DNA of 7,320 bases, taken from Oscillospiraceae bacterium (GTDB lineage: Bacteria > Bacillota > Clostridia > Oscillospirales > Acutalibacteraceae). Positions 1 to 5,380 of the stretch are shown piece by piece. Position numbers and translations under genes: made by a program. Under the pieces are notes generated by a model. The model was not told the origin of the DNA. It made no database searches and worked only from the letters and a program-made list of their open reading frames with translations. Numbering within the stretch: position 1 is the first letter of the stretch; every line of letters begins with the position of its first letter. The stretch is taken from assembly GCA_902774165.1 (NCBI GenBank), contig CACYHJ010000131.1, positions 1-7,320 of the forward strand, written 5' to 3'.

Positions 1-64
1 CGCAGGCAACCTGACGGTTGTCAAGGAGAATCTGTGCAAGATGACGGAACAAAGATCAAGCAAG
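1..64 (-). repeat. Partial copy of a structured interspersed repeat, cut by window start
   Basis: Read on the minus strand, this stretch aligns with the core of the element at 1892-2053. The shared blocks, in order, are CTTGCTTG (57-64), ATCTTT, CCGTCAT (41-47), CCTTGA (21-26), a 5-bp hairpin (7-20) and CCTGCG (1-6). The hairpin stem is CAACC/GGTTG with loop GTCA on the minus strand. The other copy has AAGGC/GCCTT with loop GACA, so three of the five pairs changed on both sides while pairing was kept. The remainder of the element lies beyond the window edge. No terminal repeat like that of the second copy is visible on the right side, so this copy is either diverged or a subtype. Confidence 0.6.
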
Positions 65-132
65 ACGCGCATTCGTATTTGTGCGGTGTTGCCCTAAAAC
101 ATACACATATCCTTCTGTCCAGGCTTGCCCCG

Positions 133-147
133 CGCAGCATAGCTGCG
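133..147. repeat. Small hairpin
   Basis: CGCAGC (133-138) pairs with GCTGCG (142-147) around the loop ATA. It belongs to the hairpin-rich stretch before the first gene. Its function is unknown. Confidence 0.4.
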
Positions 148-160
148 TCGGTCGAAGCTA

Positions 161-183
161 AAAACAGTCCACCGGACTGTTTT
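161..183. terminator. Perfect 10-bp hairpin, terminator-like
   Basis: AAAACAGTCC (161-170) and GGACTGTTTT (174-183) form a perfect 10-bp stem with a 3-nt loop. The A-rich 5' arm and T-rich 3' arm make it look like a bidirectional terminator. The T-run is only four bases long, so a dispersed palindromic repeat is an equal possibility. No gene ends just upstream within the window. Confidence 0.4.
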
Positions 184-309
184 CTTAACGCTCCGACTTC
201 GCGCCTTTTTATTATAGAAATTGCAATTGGGCAATTAAGAAAAGCAGTTGAAGCTGTACGTTCTTTTGTTTTAGTTTTTGTAAAATTTGACTTGATATAT
301 AAATGGGGT

Positions 310-326
310 ACGGGGCGGAGCCCCGT
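310..326. repeat. GC-rich hairpin
   Basis: ACGGGGC (310-316) pairs with GCCCCGT (320-326) around GGA, giving a perfect 7-bp stem with a 3-nt loop. It lies directly before the ATTCATT tandem repeat, and the two may form one repeat unit. Confidence 0.55.
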
Positions 327-327
327 C

Positions 328-362
328 ATTCATTATTCATTATCCATTGTTCATTATTCATT
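328..362. repeat. Five tandem copies of heptamer ATTCATT
   Basis: Five contiguous 7-nt units are present: ATTCATT, ATTCATT, ATCCATT, GTTCATT, ATTCATT. Two units carry one substitution each. The array starts one base after the hairpin at 310-326 and ends 63 nt before the first start codon. It could be a slippage-prone tract or part of a compound repeat. Nothing shows a regulatory role. Confidence 0.75.
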
Positions 363-425
363 AACGTAGTGCCGTATAAGGCGCATCGGCTTTATTCAAC
401 CGTAAGAAAAAAGGGGGAGCACGGA

Positions 426-914
426 ATGACCGACCGCGGCGCGCGCGCAAAAGCGCTGTTTTACGAAGGGTATAATTGTTCTCAGGCGGTGCTATGCGCC
501 TTTGAGGACGTGACCGGCCTTGACCGGGAAACCTCGGCAAAGATCGCCAGTTCCTTCGGCGGCGGCATGGGCCGTCTCAGGGAGGTCTGCGGCGCGGTCA
601 GCGGAGCGCTCCTTGTATTGGGGATCGCGGAGGGTTATTCCGACCCTGCCGATCCCGAGGCGAAAAAGGCGCATTACGCGCTGGTGCAGGAATTCGCCCG
701 GCGGTTCCGTGAAAAGAACGGCTCCATCGTCTGCCGGGACCTTTTGAAAAACGTGAAAACCACCCCCGGCGCCGTACCCGAAGCGCGCACCGAGGAATTT
801 TATAAAAAACGCCCCTGCCCGGAGCTGATCGCCGACGCGGCGGAGATCGCCGATGAGATGCTGTCGGAATGTAGGGGCGGGCATGACCGCCCGCAAACTT
901 CAAGGCAAAAGTAA
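426..914 (+). CDS. C_GCAxxG_C_C family protein with REP-derived C-terminus
   Basis: This 162-residue predicted cytosolic protein has the cysteine pattern of the C_GCAxxG_C_C (redox-active) family. The cysteines are Cys18 in NCSQAV, Cys55 in VCGAVSG (54-60) after the glycine-rich FGGGMGR (44-50), Cys103 in IVCRDLL and Cys131 in RPCPELI. The family is thought to have a redox or metal role, but its reaction is not known. The ATG at 426 is chosen because AGGGGGAG (412-419) lies six bases before it; longer forms would read through repeat DNA. No signal peptide or membrane segment is visible. The last residues are odd: codon 149 (TGT, 870-872) begins the REP sequence, so residues 149-162 come from the REP and the sequence after it, and the native stop is lost. 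The core looks complete, so the gene may still work. Confidence 0.85.
   Translation: MTDRGARAKALFYEGYNCSQAVLCAFEDVTGLDRETSAKIASSFGGGMGRLREVCGAVSGALLVLGIAEGYSDPADPEAKKAHYALVQEFARRFREKNGSIVCRDLLKNVKTTPGAVPEARTEEFYKKRPCPELIADAAEIADEMLSECRGGHDRPQTSRQK
871..893 (+). repeat. REP sequence, left copy
   Basis: GTAG (871-874) is followed by GGGCGG (875-880), loop GCATGA and CCGCCC (887-892). This is the classic REP layout, a GTAG tetranucleotide followed by a palindrome. All 23 bases recur exactly, inverted, at 1093-1115. The copy lies inside the 3' end of the upstream gene and encodes part of its tail. Confidence 0.8.
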
Positions 915-1135
915 CAGGACGAATCGGAAACGGAAATACCGTTTGGCAGAAATCGTTCTATGACCATGTTATCAGAAATAATAAAGAATACGCGGATATT
1001 TGGGAATACATTGAATTCAATCCATGCAAATATTTGGAATCCGGGAAATATAAAGAATTTCCTATTCATACAAATAAATCTGACGATACAAACGGGCGGT
1101 CATGCCCGCCCCTACAATCGAAACCGGAGGAATAA
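896..1135 (+). pseudogene. C-terminal remnant of REP-associated tyrosine transposase (RAYT)
   Basis: The frame starting just after the left REP encodes a segment typical of the C-terminus of RAYT (TnpA_REP, IS200/IS605-like Y1) proteins. Its landmarks are VWQKSFYDHVIRN (941-979), then EYADIWEYIEFNP and KYL. Full proteins of this class nick single-stranded DNA at REP hairpins using an HUH motif and a tyrosine. Neither is present here, because only about 65 recognisable codons remain. No start codon with a ribosome site is seen, and an in-frame TGA sits at 884-886. The frame reads through the right REP to TAA at 1133-1135, overlapping the ribosome site of the next gene. The left REP abuts the remnant, so an internal deletion of the N-terminal and catalytic part is likely. 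A+T content is higher than in neighbouring genes, which fits foreign origin. Confidence 0.8.
1093..1115 (-). repeat. REP sequence, right copy (inverted)
   Basis: This is the exact reverse complement of 871-893 over 23 bases, 24 if the flanking T870/A1116 is counted. It ends 10 nt before the GGAGG ribosome site of the Dabb gene. Together the two copies bracket the RAYT remnant. Confidence 0.8.
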
Positions 1136-1137
1136 CA

Positions 1138-1425
1138 ATGATCCGTCACATCGTATTATTCAAAATCAAAGACGAATACAAACACGAGCTGCCGCAGCTC
1201 GTTAAGAACTTTTACGGCATGAAGGGCAAGATCGAGGGGATGCTCGATCTGGAGGCCGGGCAGGATATCCTGCACAGCGAGCGATCCTACGACCTGGCGC
1301 TGATCACGATATTCGACAGCCGCGCGTCCTTCGACGCCTATCAGACCCACCCGGTGCATCTGCCGGTGAAAAAGCACATGCACGAGGTCCGCGAGACCTC
1401 CGTCGCATGCGATTTTGAGTTCTGA
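1138..1425 (+). CDS. Dabb (stress-responsive A/B barrel) domain protein
   Basis: This 95-residue protein is one complete Dabb domain, a dimeric ferredoxin-like alpha/beta barrel of the usual length (about 95-100 residues). The N-terminal strand MIRHIVLFKIKDE carries the family's conserved His4. YDLALITIFDSRASFDAYQ (51-69) followed by HPVHLPV (71-77) matches the family's central strand, helix and HP motif. Bacterial members are mostly of unknown function; some relatives are small-molecule cyclases or heme-fold proteins. The start at 1138 is fixed by GGAGG at 1126-1130, seven bases upstream. The leader is formed by the right REP copy, so transcription may depend on readthrough from upstream or on a promoter I cannot see. 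The stop is 13 nt before the next start, suggesting co-translation. Confidence 0.88.
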   Translation: MIRHIVLFKIKDEYKHELPQLVKNFYGMKGKIEGMLDLEAGQDILHSERSYDLALITIFDSRASFDAYQTHPVHLPVKKHMHEVRETSVACDFEF

Positions 1426-1438
1426 CGGGAGGATCGTT

Positions 1439-1897
1439 GTGGAAGGACTGTTCTCCGCGGCGCAGATCAGCGCAGCCGAACGGATCGCTGCGGAATACGA
1501 CGCTGCGTTTGAGCGAAAAATCGAGGAGATCGTATTCAAAAACCGCAAAAACGAAAAAACGATCACGATCCTTGACGAAGGCTGCACTTATTCCGATGAA
1601 GAAGGACTTCATACTTATGATCGTTACACGGTGTATTTTACAACGCAGCACCGGCATTACGAAGAATTTGAGGACGCGCTGGATTACGTCGGACAGCTTA
1701 TGCGCGACGAGATCCTCGCGATCGAGTATTATCGGGGAGACGAACGCCGTTTCGGCGGCGATATCGAACGGTCGGAGCTGTATGATCCGGATCCTCCGAC
1801 GCGCGGGACCATATTCAGTATGCTGCCTGCGGATCATCCGGGGCTGAATTATGAAATCAACAGCTGGTCGGGAAAATACGACCTCAGTAACCGCTGA
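1439..1897 (+). CDS. Hypothetical acidic protein, GTG start
   Basis: I do not recognise this 152-residue protein. The GTG at 1439 is preferred because GGGAGG (1427-1432) lies six bases upstream; the in-frame TTG at 1415 would overlap the Dabb gene and lacks such a site. Residues 1-37 look helical and charged (AAERIAAEYDAAFERKIEEI). Residues 40-70 alternate as strands (TITILDEG, YDRYTVYFTTQ), then comes a helix, YEEFEDALDYVGQLMRDEI (74-92), and a Tyr/Arg/Asp-rich part (96-116). There is no signal peptide, membrane segment or obvious catalytic motif, and only one cysteine (Cys49). It probably forms an operon with the Dabb gene. Its final CGC codon and TGA stop are the first six bases of the terminal repeat of the 1892-2053 element, so the C-terminus may have been altered by insertion. 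Confidence 0.75.
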   Translation: MEGLFSAAQISAAERIAAEYDAAFERKIEEIVFKNRKNEKTITILDEGCTYSDEEGLHTYDRYTVYFTTQHRHYEEFEDALDYVGQLMRDEILAIEYYRGDERRFGGDIERSELYDPDPPTRGTIFSMLPADHPGLNYEINSWSGKYDLSNR

Positions 1898-2053
1898 TTC
1901 ATTCACATCTGAAGATTCGGCACGCACCTTGCTTGCATCTTTCCCGTCATATCGCCCAAAAATCCCTTGAAAGGCGACAGCCTTCCTGCGGTCTTTTTGA
2001 ACGATCTGACGAAAAATCTGACGGCGCAATCTGCGCACCGGAATGAATCAGCG
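1892..2053 (+). repeat. 162-nt structured element with 13-bp terminal inverted repeats
   Basis: CGCTGATTCATTC (1892-1904) and GAATGAATCAGCG (2041-2053) are perfect reverse complements. Inside, AGATT and AATCT can extend the closing stem. The core has CTTGCTTG (1928-1935), CCGTCAT (1944-1950), CCTTGA (1965-1970), hairpin AAGGC/GACA/GCCTT (1971-1984) and CCTGCG (1985-1990). It ends with a run of ATCTGACG-like repeats at 2004, 2016 and 2029, spaced 12-13 nt. The core matches the minus strand of 1-64 with compensatory stem changes. It overlaps the stop of the upstream gene and ends 38 nt before the next start codon. It may be a non-autonomous mobile element (MITE-like), a structured RNA, or both. 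I cannot tell whether it belongs to a catalogued RNA family. Confidence 0.6.
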
Positions 2054-2091
2054 CTTACTTGAAATATAAAATCTGATCGGGAGCGATTCTT

Positions 2092-4374
2092 ATGAAAAAA
2101 CTGTTTTCCATTCTTTTAAGCATGACCCTGCTCATGTGTATGCCGGGTCTTTTTGCCGTCGGACTGCCGACGGGCAGAGCCGCGGACGCCGAAGGTCCTC
2201 ACGACCTGTTCGTCTCGCCCGAGGGCGACGACGCGGCTGCGGGCACAAAGGAAGCGCCGCTGCGCACGGTCGACGCGGCGAAAGAGAATCTGAAAGCGCT
2301 CAAAGGCGCCGTCGGCGAAGACGAGACCGTGCACGTATGGCTGCGGGCGGGAAGATACCCCCGGACCGAGCCGCTCCGCTTTACCGCAGAGGATCTGCCG
2401 AACGTCACATACGCCGCGTATGACGGCGAAGAGGCCGTGATCACCGGCGCGCGGGAGATCTCCGGGTTTTCCGAAGAAACGGTGAACGGTGTTCGGGTCT
2501 TCACGAAAACGCTGGACCCGGCGACGGATCCCGTGAACTTCAAATCCCTGTTCCGCGGCGAAAAGCAGCTTTCCGTGTCCCGTTATCCCGAGAAAGGATA
2601 TTTCACAGTCAAAGCCATCGCGCCGGAAGACGACATCTGGACGGGGGAAACGTCTCCCTGGGGCCTGACGTTCGGACAGCGCTCGTTTTACGCCGATCCC
2701 GCCGACCTGATCGATTTCACGAATTACGAAGACGTGCAGGTGCGCATCCTGCATTACTGGCACGACGAGCTGATGTTCCTGACCGGCGTCGACCTGAATA
2801 CGGGAAAGCTGAGGCTTTCCCGTCCTTCGGGAATGATGATCCGGGAGATCGACCGCTATTATTTTGAAAACGTGTTCGAGGCGATGAACGAACCCGGCGA
2901 ATGGTACCTGAACACAAAGACGAACAAGCTTTATTACGTGCCCGAAGAGGGAGAGACCGCGCAGTCGCTTGTGCTGCGGGCCTCGTCCCTTGAGCGCCTT
3001 GTCGAGATCGACGGCGTTTCCGGCGTCGGCTTTGATCACGTCCGGTTCACCGAGACCGACTGGAGCATCCCCGTCCCCACCGACTGGTGCGGCGACTGGC
3101 GCGGTCCCGCGGATATCGACGCGCCGCAGGCGGCCTACGACGTGCGCGGCGTCGTTGAGGTGAGACACGCGCAGGATATTTCGTTCACCAACTGTGAATT
3201 TATCAATCTCGGCGCGGACGGCGTGAAGATCTTCGGCGGCGTGAAGCACAGCTGGGTCGACTCCTGCCTGTTCCGCAATCTCGCCGCCACCGGCATCTAC
3301 GCGGGCGGTCCGAACTGCCTGCCGGAGGATCCGGAATGCACCGGGGATATCACGATCACAAACAACGATATTTCCGGCTACGGCAGAAAGTTTTTCTGCG
3401 CCATCGGTATTCAGATCACCTTCTGCGACGGCGCGGAGATCTCCCATAACGAGATCTCGGACGGCTATTATACCGCGATCTCCGACGGCTGGAACTGGGG
3501 CTACGGATATCAGCTCACCAACAATATCAAAATCACCGACAACCTGATCTATAACATCGGGCAGGGCTGGCTCTCCGATATGGGCGGCGTTTACACCCTC
3601 GGCATTCAGCCCGGCACGGTGATCTCCGGCAACGTGTTCCACAATATCGCCGCAGACCCCGGCGAGGGCGGCTACGGCGGCTGGGGCGTGTATCTGGACG
3701 AGGGCTCCTCGCAGATCCTTGTGGAGAAGAATCTTGCGTTCGCCTGCGGCAGCGATTCCTATCACCTGCATTACGGCAAGGACAACACCGTGCGCAACAA
3801 TATCTTTGCCCTGAGCGCCGATTCGCAGGTCCGCGCCAACTCAAGATTTGAGGGCCACAAGACCGCAGATTTCACCGGGAATATCATTCTCACCGACAGC
3901 GGCGTCCCGGTGTTCAGCAATATGCAGAGTCCCGACGCGTTCACTGCGGAAAACAATATCCTATGGGACGTCACCAACGGCGCCGCCGTGTTCGCGATGG
4001 ACGGCAGCAACCGTGCGCAGGCAATGAGCCTGAAAAAGGCGCAGAGCCGCGGATACCTCGGGGAAAACGTCGTCGCCGATCCGGGCTTTGCCGACCCGCT
4101 GAACTTCGATTTCACGCTGAAAGACGACTCCCCCGCGTTCGGGATCGGTTTTGAAGCCTGGGATTATACCGCCGCCGGGACCGTCGCGGGCTCGACCGTC
4201 GGGTTCTCCCTTGCGGGCGGACAGACTGCGTATAACGCGCACGCCGCCGCTACCGCGGAAAGCGGCAAAACAGCCTGCCCGTACTGCGGAAGCATGCACG
4301 AGGGGTTCTGGGGGAAGATCGTGGGGTTCTTCCATAGGATTTTCTGGTTTATCAGACGCATCTTCAGACAATAA
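2092..4374 (+). CDS. Secreted right-handed parallel beta-helix protein, probable glycan-active enzyme
   Basis: This is a 760-residue exported protein. Residues 1-30 form a signal peptide (MKKLFSILLSMTLLM core, likely cut near GRA/ADA); Cys16 is not in a proper lipobox. Residues 38-120 match the entry domain of many beta-helix enzymes (LFVSPEGDD, GTKEAPLRTVDAA, WLRAGRYP, ITGAREI). WYLNTKTNKLYYVP (271-284) precedes the helix, whose coils run from about 300 to 630 with repeated ITNNDIS, ITDNLIYNI and ISGNVFHNI steps. SDMGGVYTLGIQPGT (495-509) and GVYLDEGSS (532-540) resemble conserved coils of GH141-like and related families. DPGFADPLNFDFTLKDDSPAFGIGF (663-687) is a typical closing segment. The tail has CPYC (729-732) and a hydrophobic, basic helix (739-760). 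The substrate cannot be assigned. GGGAG (2079-2083) lies eight bases before the ATG. Confidence 0.85.
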   Translation: MKKLFSILLSMTLLMCMPGLFAVGLPTGRAADAEGPHDLFVSPEGDDAAAGTKEAPLRTVDAAKENLKALKGAVGEDETVHVWLRAGRYPRTEPLRFTAEDLPNVTYAAYDGEEAVITGAREISGFSEETVNGVRVFTKTLDPATDPVNFKSLFRGEKQLSVSRYPEKGYFTVKAIAPEDDIWTGETSPWGLTFGQRSFYADPADLIDFTNYEDVQVRILHYWHDELMFLTGVDLNTGKLRLSRPSGMMIREIDRYYFENVFEAMNEPGEWYLNTKTNKLYYVPEEGETAQSLVLRASSLERLVEIDGVSGVGFDHVRFTETDWSIPVPTDWCGDWRGPADIDAPQAAYDVRGVVEVRHAQDISFTNCEFINLGADGVKIFGGVKHSWVDSCLFRNLAATGIYAGGPNCLPEDPECTGDITITNNDISGYGRKFFCAIGIQITFCDGAEISHNEISDGYYTAISDGWNWGYGYQLTNNIKITDNLIYNIGQGWLSDMGGVYTLGIQPGTVISGNVFHNIAADPGEGGYGGWGVYLDEGSSQILVEKNLAFACGSDSYHLHYGKDNTVRNNIFALSADSQVRANSRFEGHKTADFTGNIILTDSGVPVFSNMQSPDAFTAENNILWDVTNGAAVFAMDGSNRAQAMSLKKAQSRGYLGENVVADPGFADPLNFDFTLKDDSPAFGIGFEAWDYTAAGTVAGSTVGFSLAGGQTAYNAHAAATAESGKTACPYCGSMHEGFWGKIVGFFHRIFWFIRRIFRQ

Positions 4375-4376
4375 CT

Positions 4377-4475
4377 TGTATTTGTGAAGCAAATACATAT
4401 CGAGCGGCTGTGAAGCAGCCGCATATCGAGTTGCCGCAGGCAACATATCGAATCGCCGCCAAGGCGATATATCGA
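4377..4475 (+). repeat. Array 1: four hairpins each followed by ATATCGA
   Basis: The four stems are TGTATTTG/CAAATACA (4377-4397), GCGGCTG/CAGCCGC (4404-4422), GTTGCC/GGCAAC (4430-4444) and ATCGCC/GGCGAT (4452-4468). Loops are TGAAG, TGAAG, GCA and GCCAA. Exact ATATCGA copies end each unit at 4397, 4423, 4445 and 4469. Stem sequences differ while every stem stays perfectly paired. The array starts two bases after the beta-helix stop codon. Confidence 0.88.
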
Positions 4476-4538
4476 CAAATCTTTTTTGGAAACTACCGGG
4501 ATCAACAGAATCGTATCGCAGGGAAAAGGTATCGAACA

Positions 4539-4895
4539 ATGACAGAAAATAAAAACGAGTTACGGGAAATGTCGATATCCTTTGCGCTTGAAATTGCAGA
4601 GATTTGTGAAGCGATCAAAGGATGCCATGCTTATACGGAGCAGTTGATCCGTTGTTCGTCATCCGTCGGAGCAAATCTCTTTGAGGCAAGATACGCGCAA
4701 AGCAGGGCGGATTTTATCCATAAGCTGGAAATATCGCTGAAAGAATGCTCCGAAACCGAATTCTGGATCGAGCTGTTGCACAGAAGAGGAAAAATCAGCG
4801 ACGATCGGTATAATAACCTGAATAATACACGGGGTATTATTCAAAGGAAACTGATTGCTTCCATAACAACAGCAAAGAAAAACGGGGACAATTGA
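4539..4895 (+). CDS. Four-helix-bundle protein (S23/IVP, Avd-like fold)
   Basis: This 118-residue protein has the size and motifs of the four helix bundle family first seen in 23S rRNA intervening sequences. Related folds include the Avd accessory protein of diversity-generating retroelements, which binds nucleic acid. Visible motifs are FALEIAEIC (15-23), QLIRCSSSVGANLFEARYAQSRADFIHKL (35-63, with the signature SVGANLFEA and a DF pair) and ISLKECSETEFWIELL (65-80), then a last helix after ISDDRYNNL. The molecular role of stand-alone members is not known. ATG 4539 is chosen because AAAGG (4525-4529) lies nine bases upstream and the family motifs begin about 15 residues in; a longer form from 4410 would translate the hairpin array. 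It lies between two inverted hairpin arrays, which suggests the protein and repeats travel or act together. Confidence 0.85.
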   Translation: MTENKNELREMSISFALEIAEICEAIKGCHAYTEQLIRCSSSVGANLFEARYAQSRADFIHKLEISLKECSETEFWIELLHRRGKISDDRYNNLNNTRGIIQRKLIASITTAKKNGDN

Positions 4896-4901
4896 TTTTT
4901 G

Positions 4902-4982
4902 TCGAGATGCGCTTTGCGCTCGATATGTGCTTTGCACTCGATATGCCGCTTCGCGGCTCGATATGCGTCTGCAGGCAGACGC
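4902..4982 (-). repeat. Array 2: four hairpins with TCGATAT linkers, inverted to array 1
   Basis: On the + strand the stems are GCGC/GCGC (4909-4919), GTGC/GCAC (4927-4937), GCCGC/GCGGC (4945-4957) and GCGTCTGC/GCAGACGC (4965-4982). Loops are TTT, TTT, TTC and AG. TCGATAT precedes the last three units (4920, 4938, 4958), and a variant TCGAGAT (4902) precedes the first. Read on the minus strand the order is hairpin then ATATCGA, as in array 1. It starts 7 nt after the four-helix stop. Confidence 0.88.
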
Positions 4983-5017
4983 AAGAGATAAGATGGTTCG
5001 AAAATCGGAGGCACACT

Positions 5018-5359
5018 ATGAATATTCAGATCTTCGGCACGAAAAAAAGCGCCGACACCCGCAAGGCGGAGCGTTTCTTCAAGGAGCGCGGAATCAAATA
5101 TCAGTTCATCGACCTGAAGGAAAAGGGCATGAGCAAAGGCGAATTCCGCTCCGTCGCGCAGGCGGTCGGCGGGATCGACGCGCTGATCGATCCCGACTGC
5201 AAAGACAAAGACCTGCTGACGCTCCTGCAATACCTGATTCCCGCAGACCGGGAAGAAAAGATTCTCGAAAATCAGCACGTTTTGCGTCAGCCCGTGGTCC
5301 GCAACGGCAAGGCCGCGACTGTGGGCTACGCGCCGGACGTGTGGAAAAGCTGGGAGTAA
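5018..5359 (+). CDS. ArsC/Spx-fold protein lacking the N-terminal cysteine
   Basis: This 113-residue protein has the thioredoxin-like ArsC/YffB/Spx fold. It starts with strand NIQIFGTKKS, then DTRKAERFFKERGI (13-26), YQFIDLKEKGMSKGEF (28-43), GGIDALID (51-58) and LRQPVVRNGKAATVGY (89-104), which matches the family's substrate-side RP and GK segments. The length is normal. In active arsenate reductases and Spx a cysteine follows the GTKK-like turn; here it is Ser11, and the only cysteine is Cys61. A glutaredoxin-coupled arsenate reductase activity is therefore unlikely. It may be a structural or regulatory relative. GGAGG (5007-5011) lies six bases before ATG 5018; longer frames would run back through hairpin array 2. 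It is a single-gene unit ended by the palindrome at 5381. Confidence 0.85.
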   Translation: MNIQIFGTKKSADTRKAERFFKERGIKYQFIDLKEKGMSKGEFRSVAQAVGGIDALIDPDCKDKDLLTLLQYLIPADREEKILENQHVLRQPVVRNGKAATVGYAPDVWKSWE

Positions 5360-5380
5360 AAACGAAGAATGAGCCGTGAA

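Larger units (their letters stand above)
65..425. other. Non-coding, repeat-rich leader region
   Basis: No convincing gene is seen. Open frames exist on both strands across about 21-369, but they lack a good ribosome site and run through hairpins and a tandem repeat, so I treat them as chance frames in repeat DNA. The region holds hairpins at 133-147, 161-183, 219-236 (AATTGC/GCAATT) and 310-326, a heptamer repeat at 328-362, and the ribosome site of the next gene at 412-419. Positions 184-309 are A+T-rich. TTGACT (287-292) and TATATA (296-301) are only 3 nt apart and do not form a promoter. I see no other signal. Confidence 0.5.
4377..4982 (+). mobile_element. Putative cassette: four-helix-bundle gene between inverted hairpin arrays
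   Basis: Two hairpin arrays in opposite orientation flank a single small gene. The heptamer is ATATCGA on the left and its complement TCGATAT on the right, with four units on each side. The arrangement resembles a transposon with complex ends but no transposase is present. Moving it would need a protein supplied elsewhere, or the four-helix protein itself would have to act on the hairpins. The boundary and mobility are inferred, not shown. Confidence 0.5.

Noticed and set aside
1..10. CGCAGGCAAC as part of a hairpin like array 1 unit 3
   Set aside because: The ten bases match, but they are better explained as the end of the structured repeat (CCTGCG plus half of its stem). No ATATCGA follows.
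287..304. TTGACT and TATATA as a promoter for the first gene
   Set aside because: Spacing is only 3 nt, so they cannot be one -35/-10 pair, and neither has a good partner at 16-18 nt.
34..369. Possible small gene before the C_GCAxxG_C_C gene
   Set aside because: No ribosome site, and it reads through several hairpins and the ATTCATT tandem repeat. It looks like repeat DNA with open frames on both strands.
2134..2142. Lipobox at Cys16 of the beta-helix protein
   Set aside because: The residue before the cysteine is Met, not Gly/Ala/Ser, so lipoprotein processing is unlikely; a type I signal peptide fits better.
2116..3771. Long open frame on the minus strand opposite the beta-helix gene
   Set aside because: It is a shadow of GC-rich codon use. 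The + strand has a signal peptide, ribosome site and beta-helix motifs; the minus frame has none.
4377..4475. CRISPR-like array
   Set aside because: The repeated part is only 7 nt and the variable parts are self-complementary hairpins, not spacers. No cas gene is near.
4572..4590. TCGATAT followed by a TTTGCGC-like run inside the four-helix gene, resembling an array 2 unit
   Set aside because: It encodes SISFAL, part of the family's normal first helix, and does not form the perfect hairpin seen in the arrays. The heptamer also occurs by chance in other coding parts (1761, 5869).
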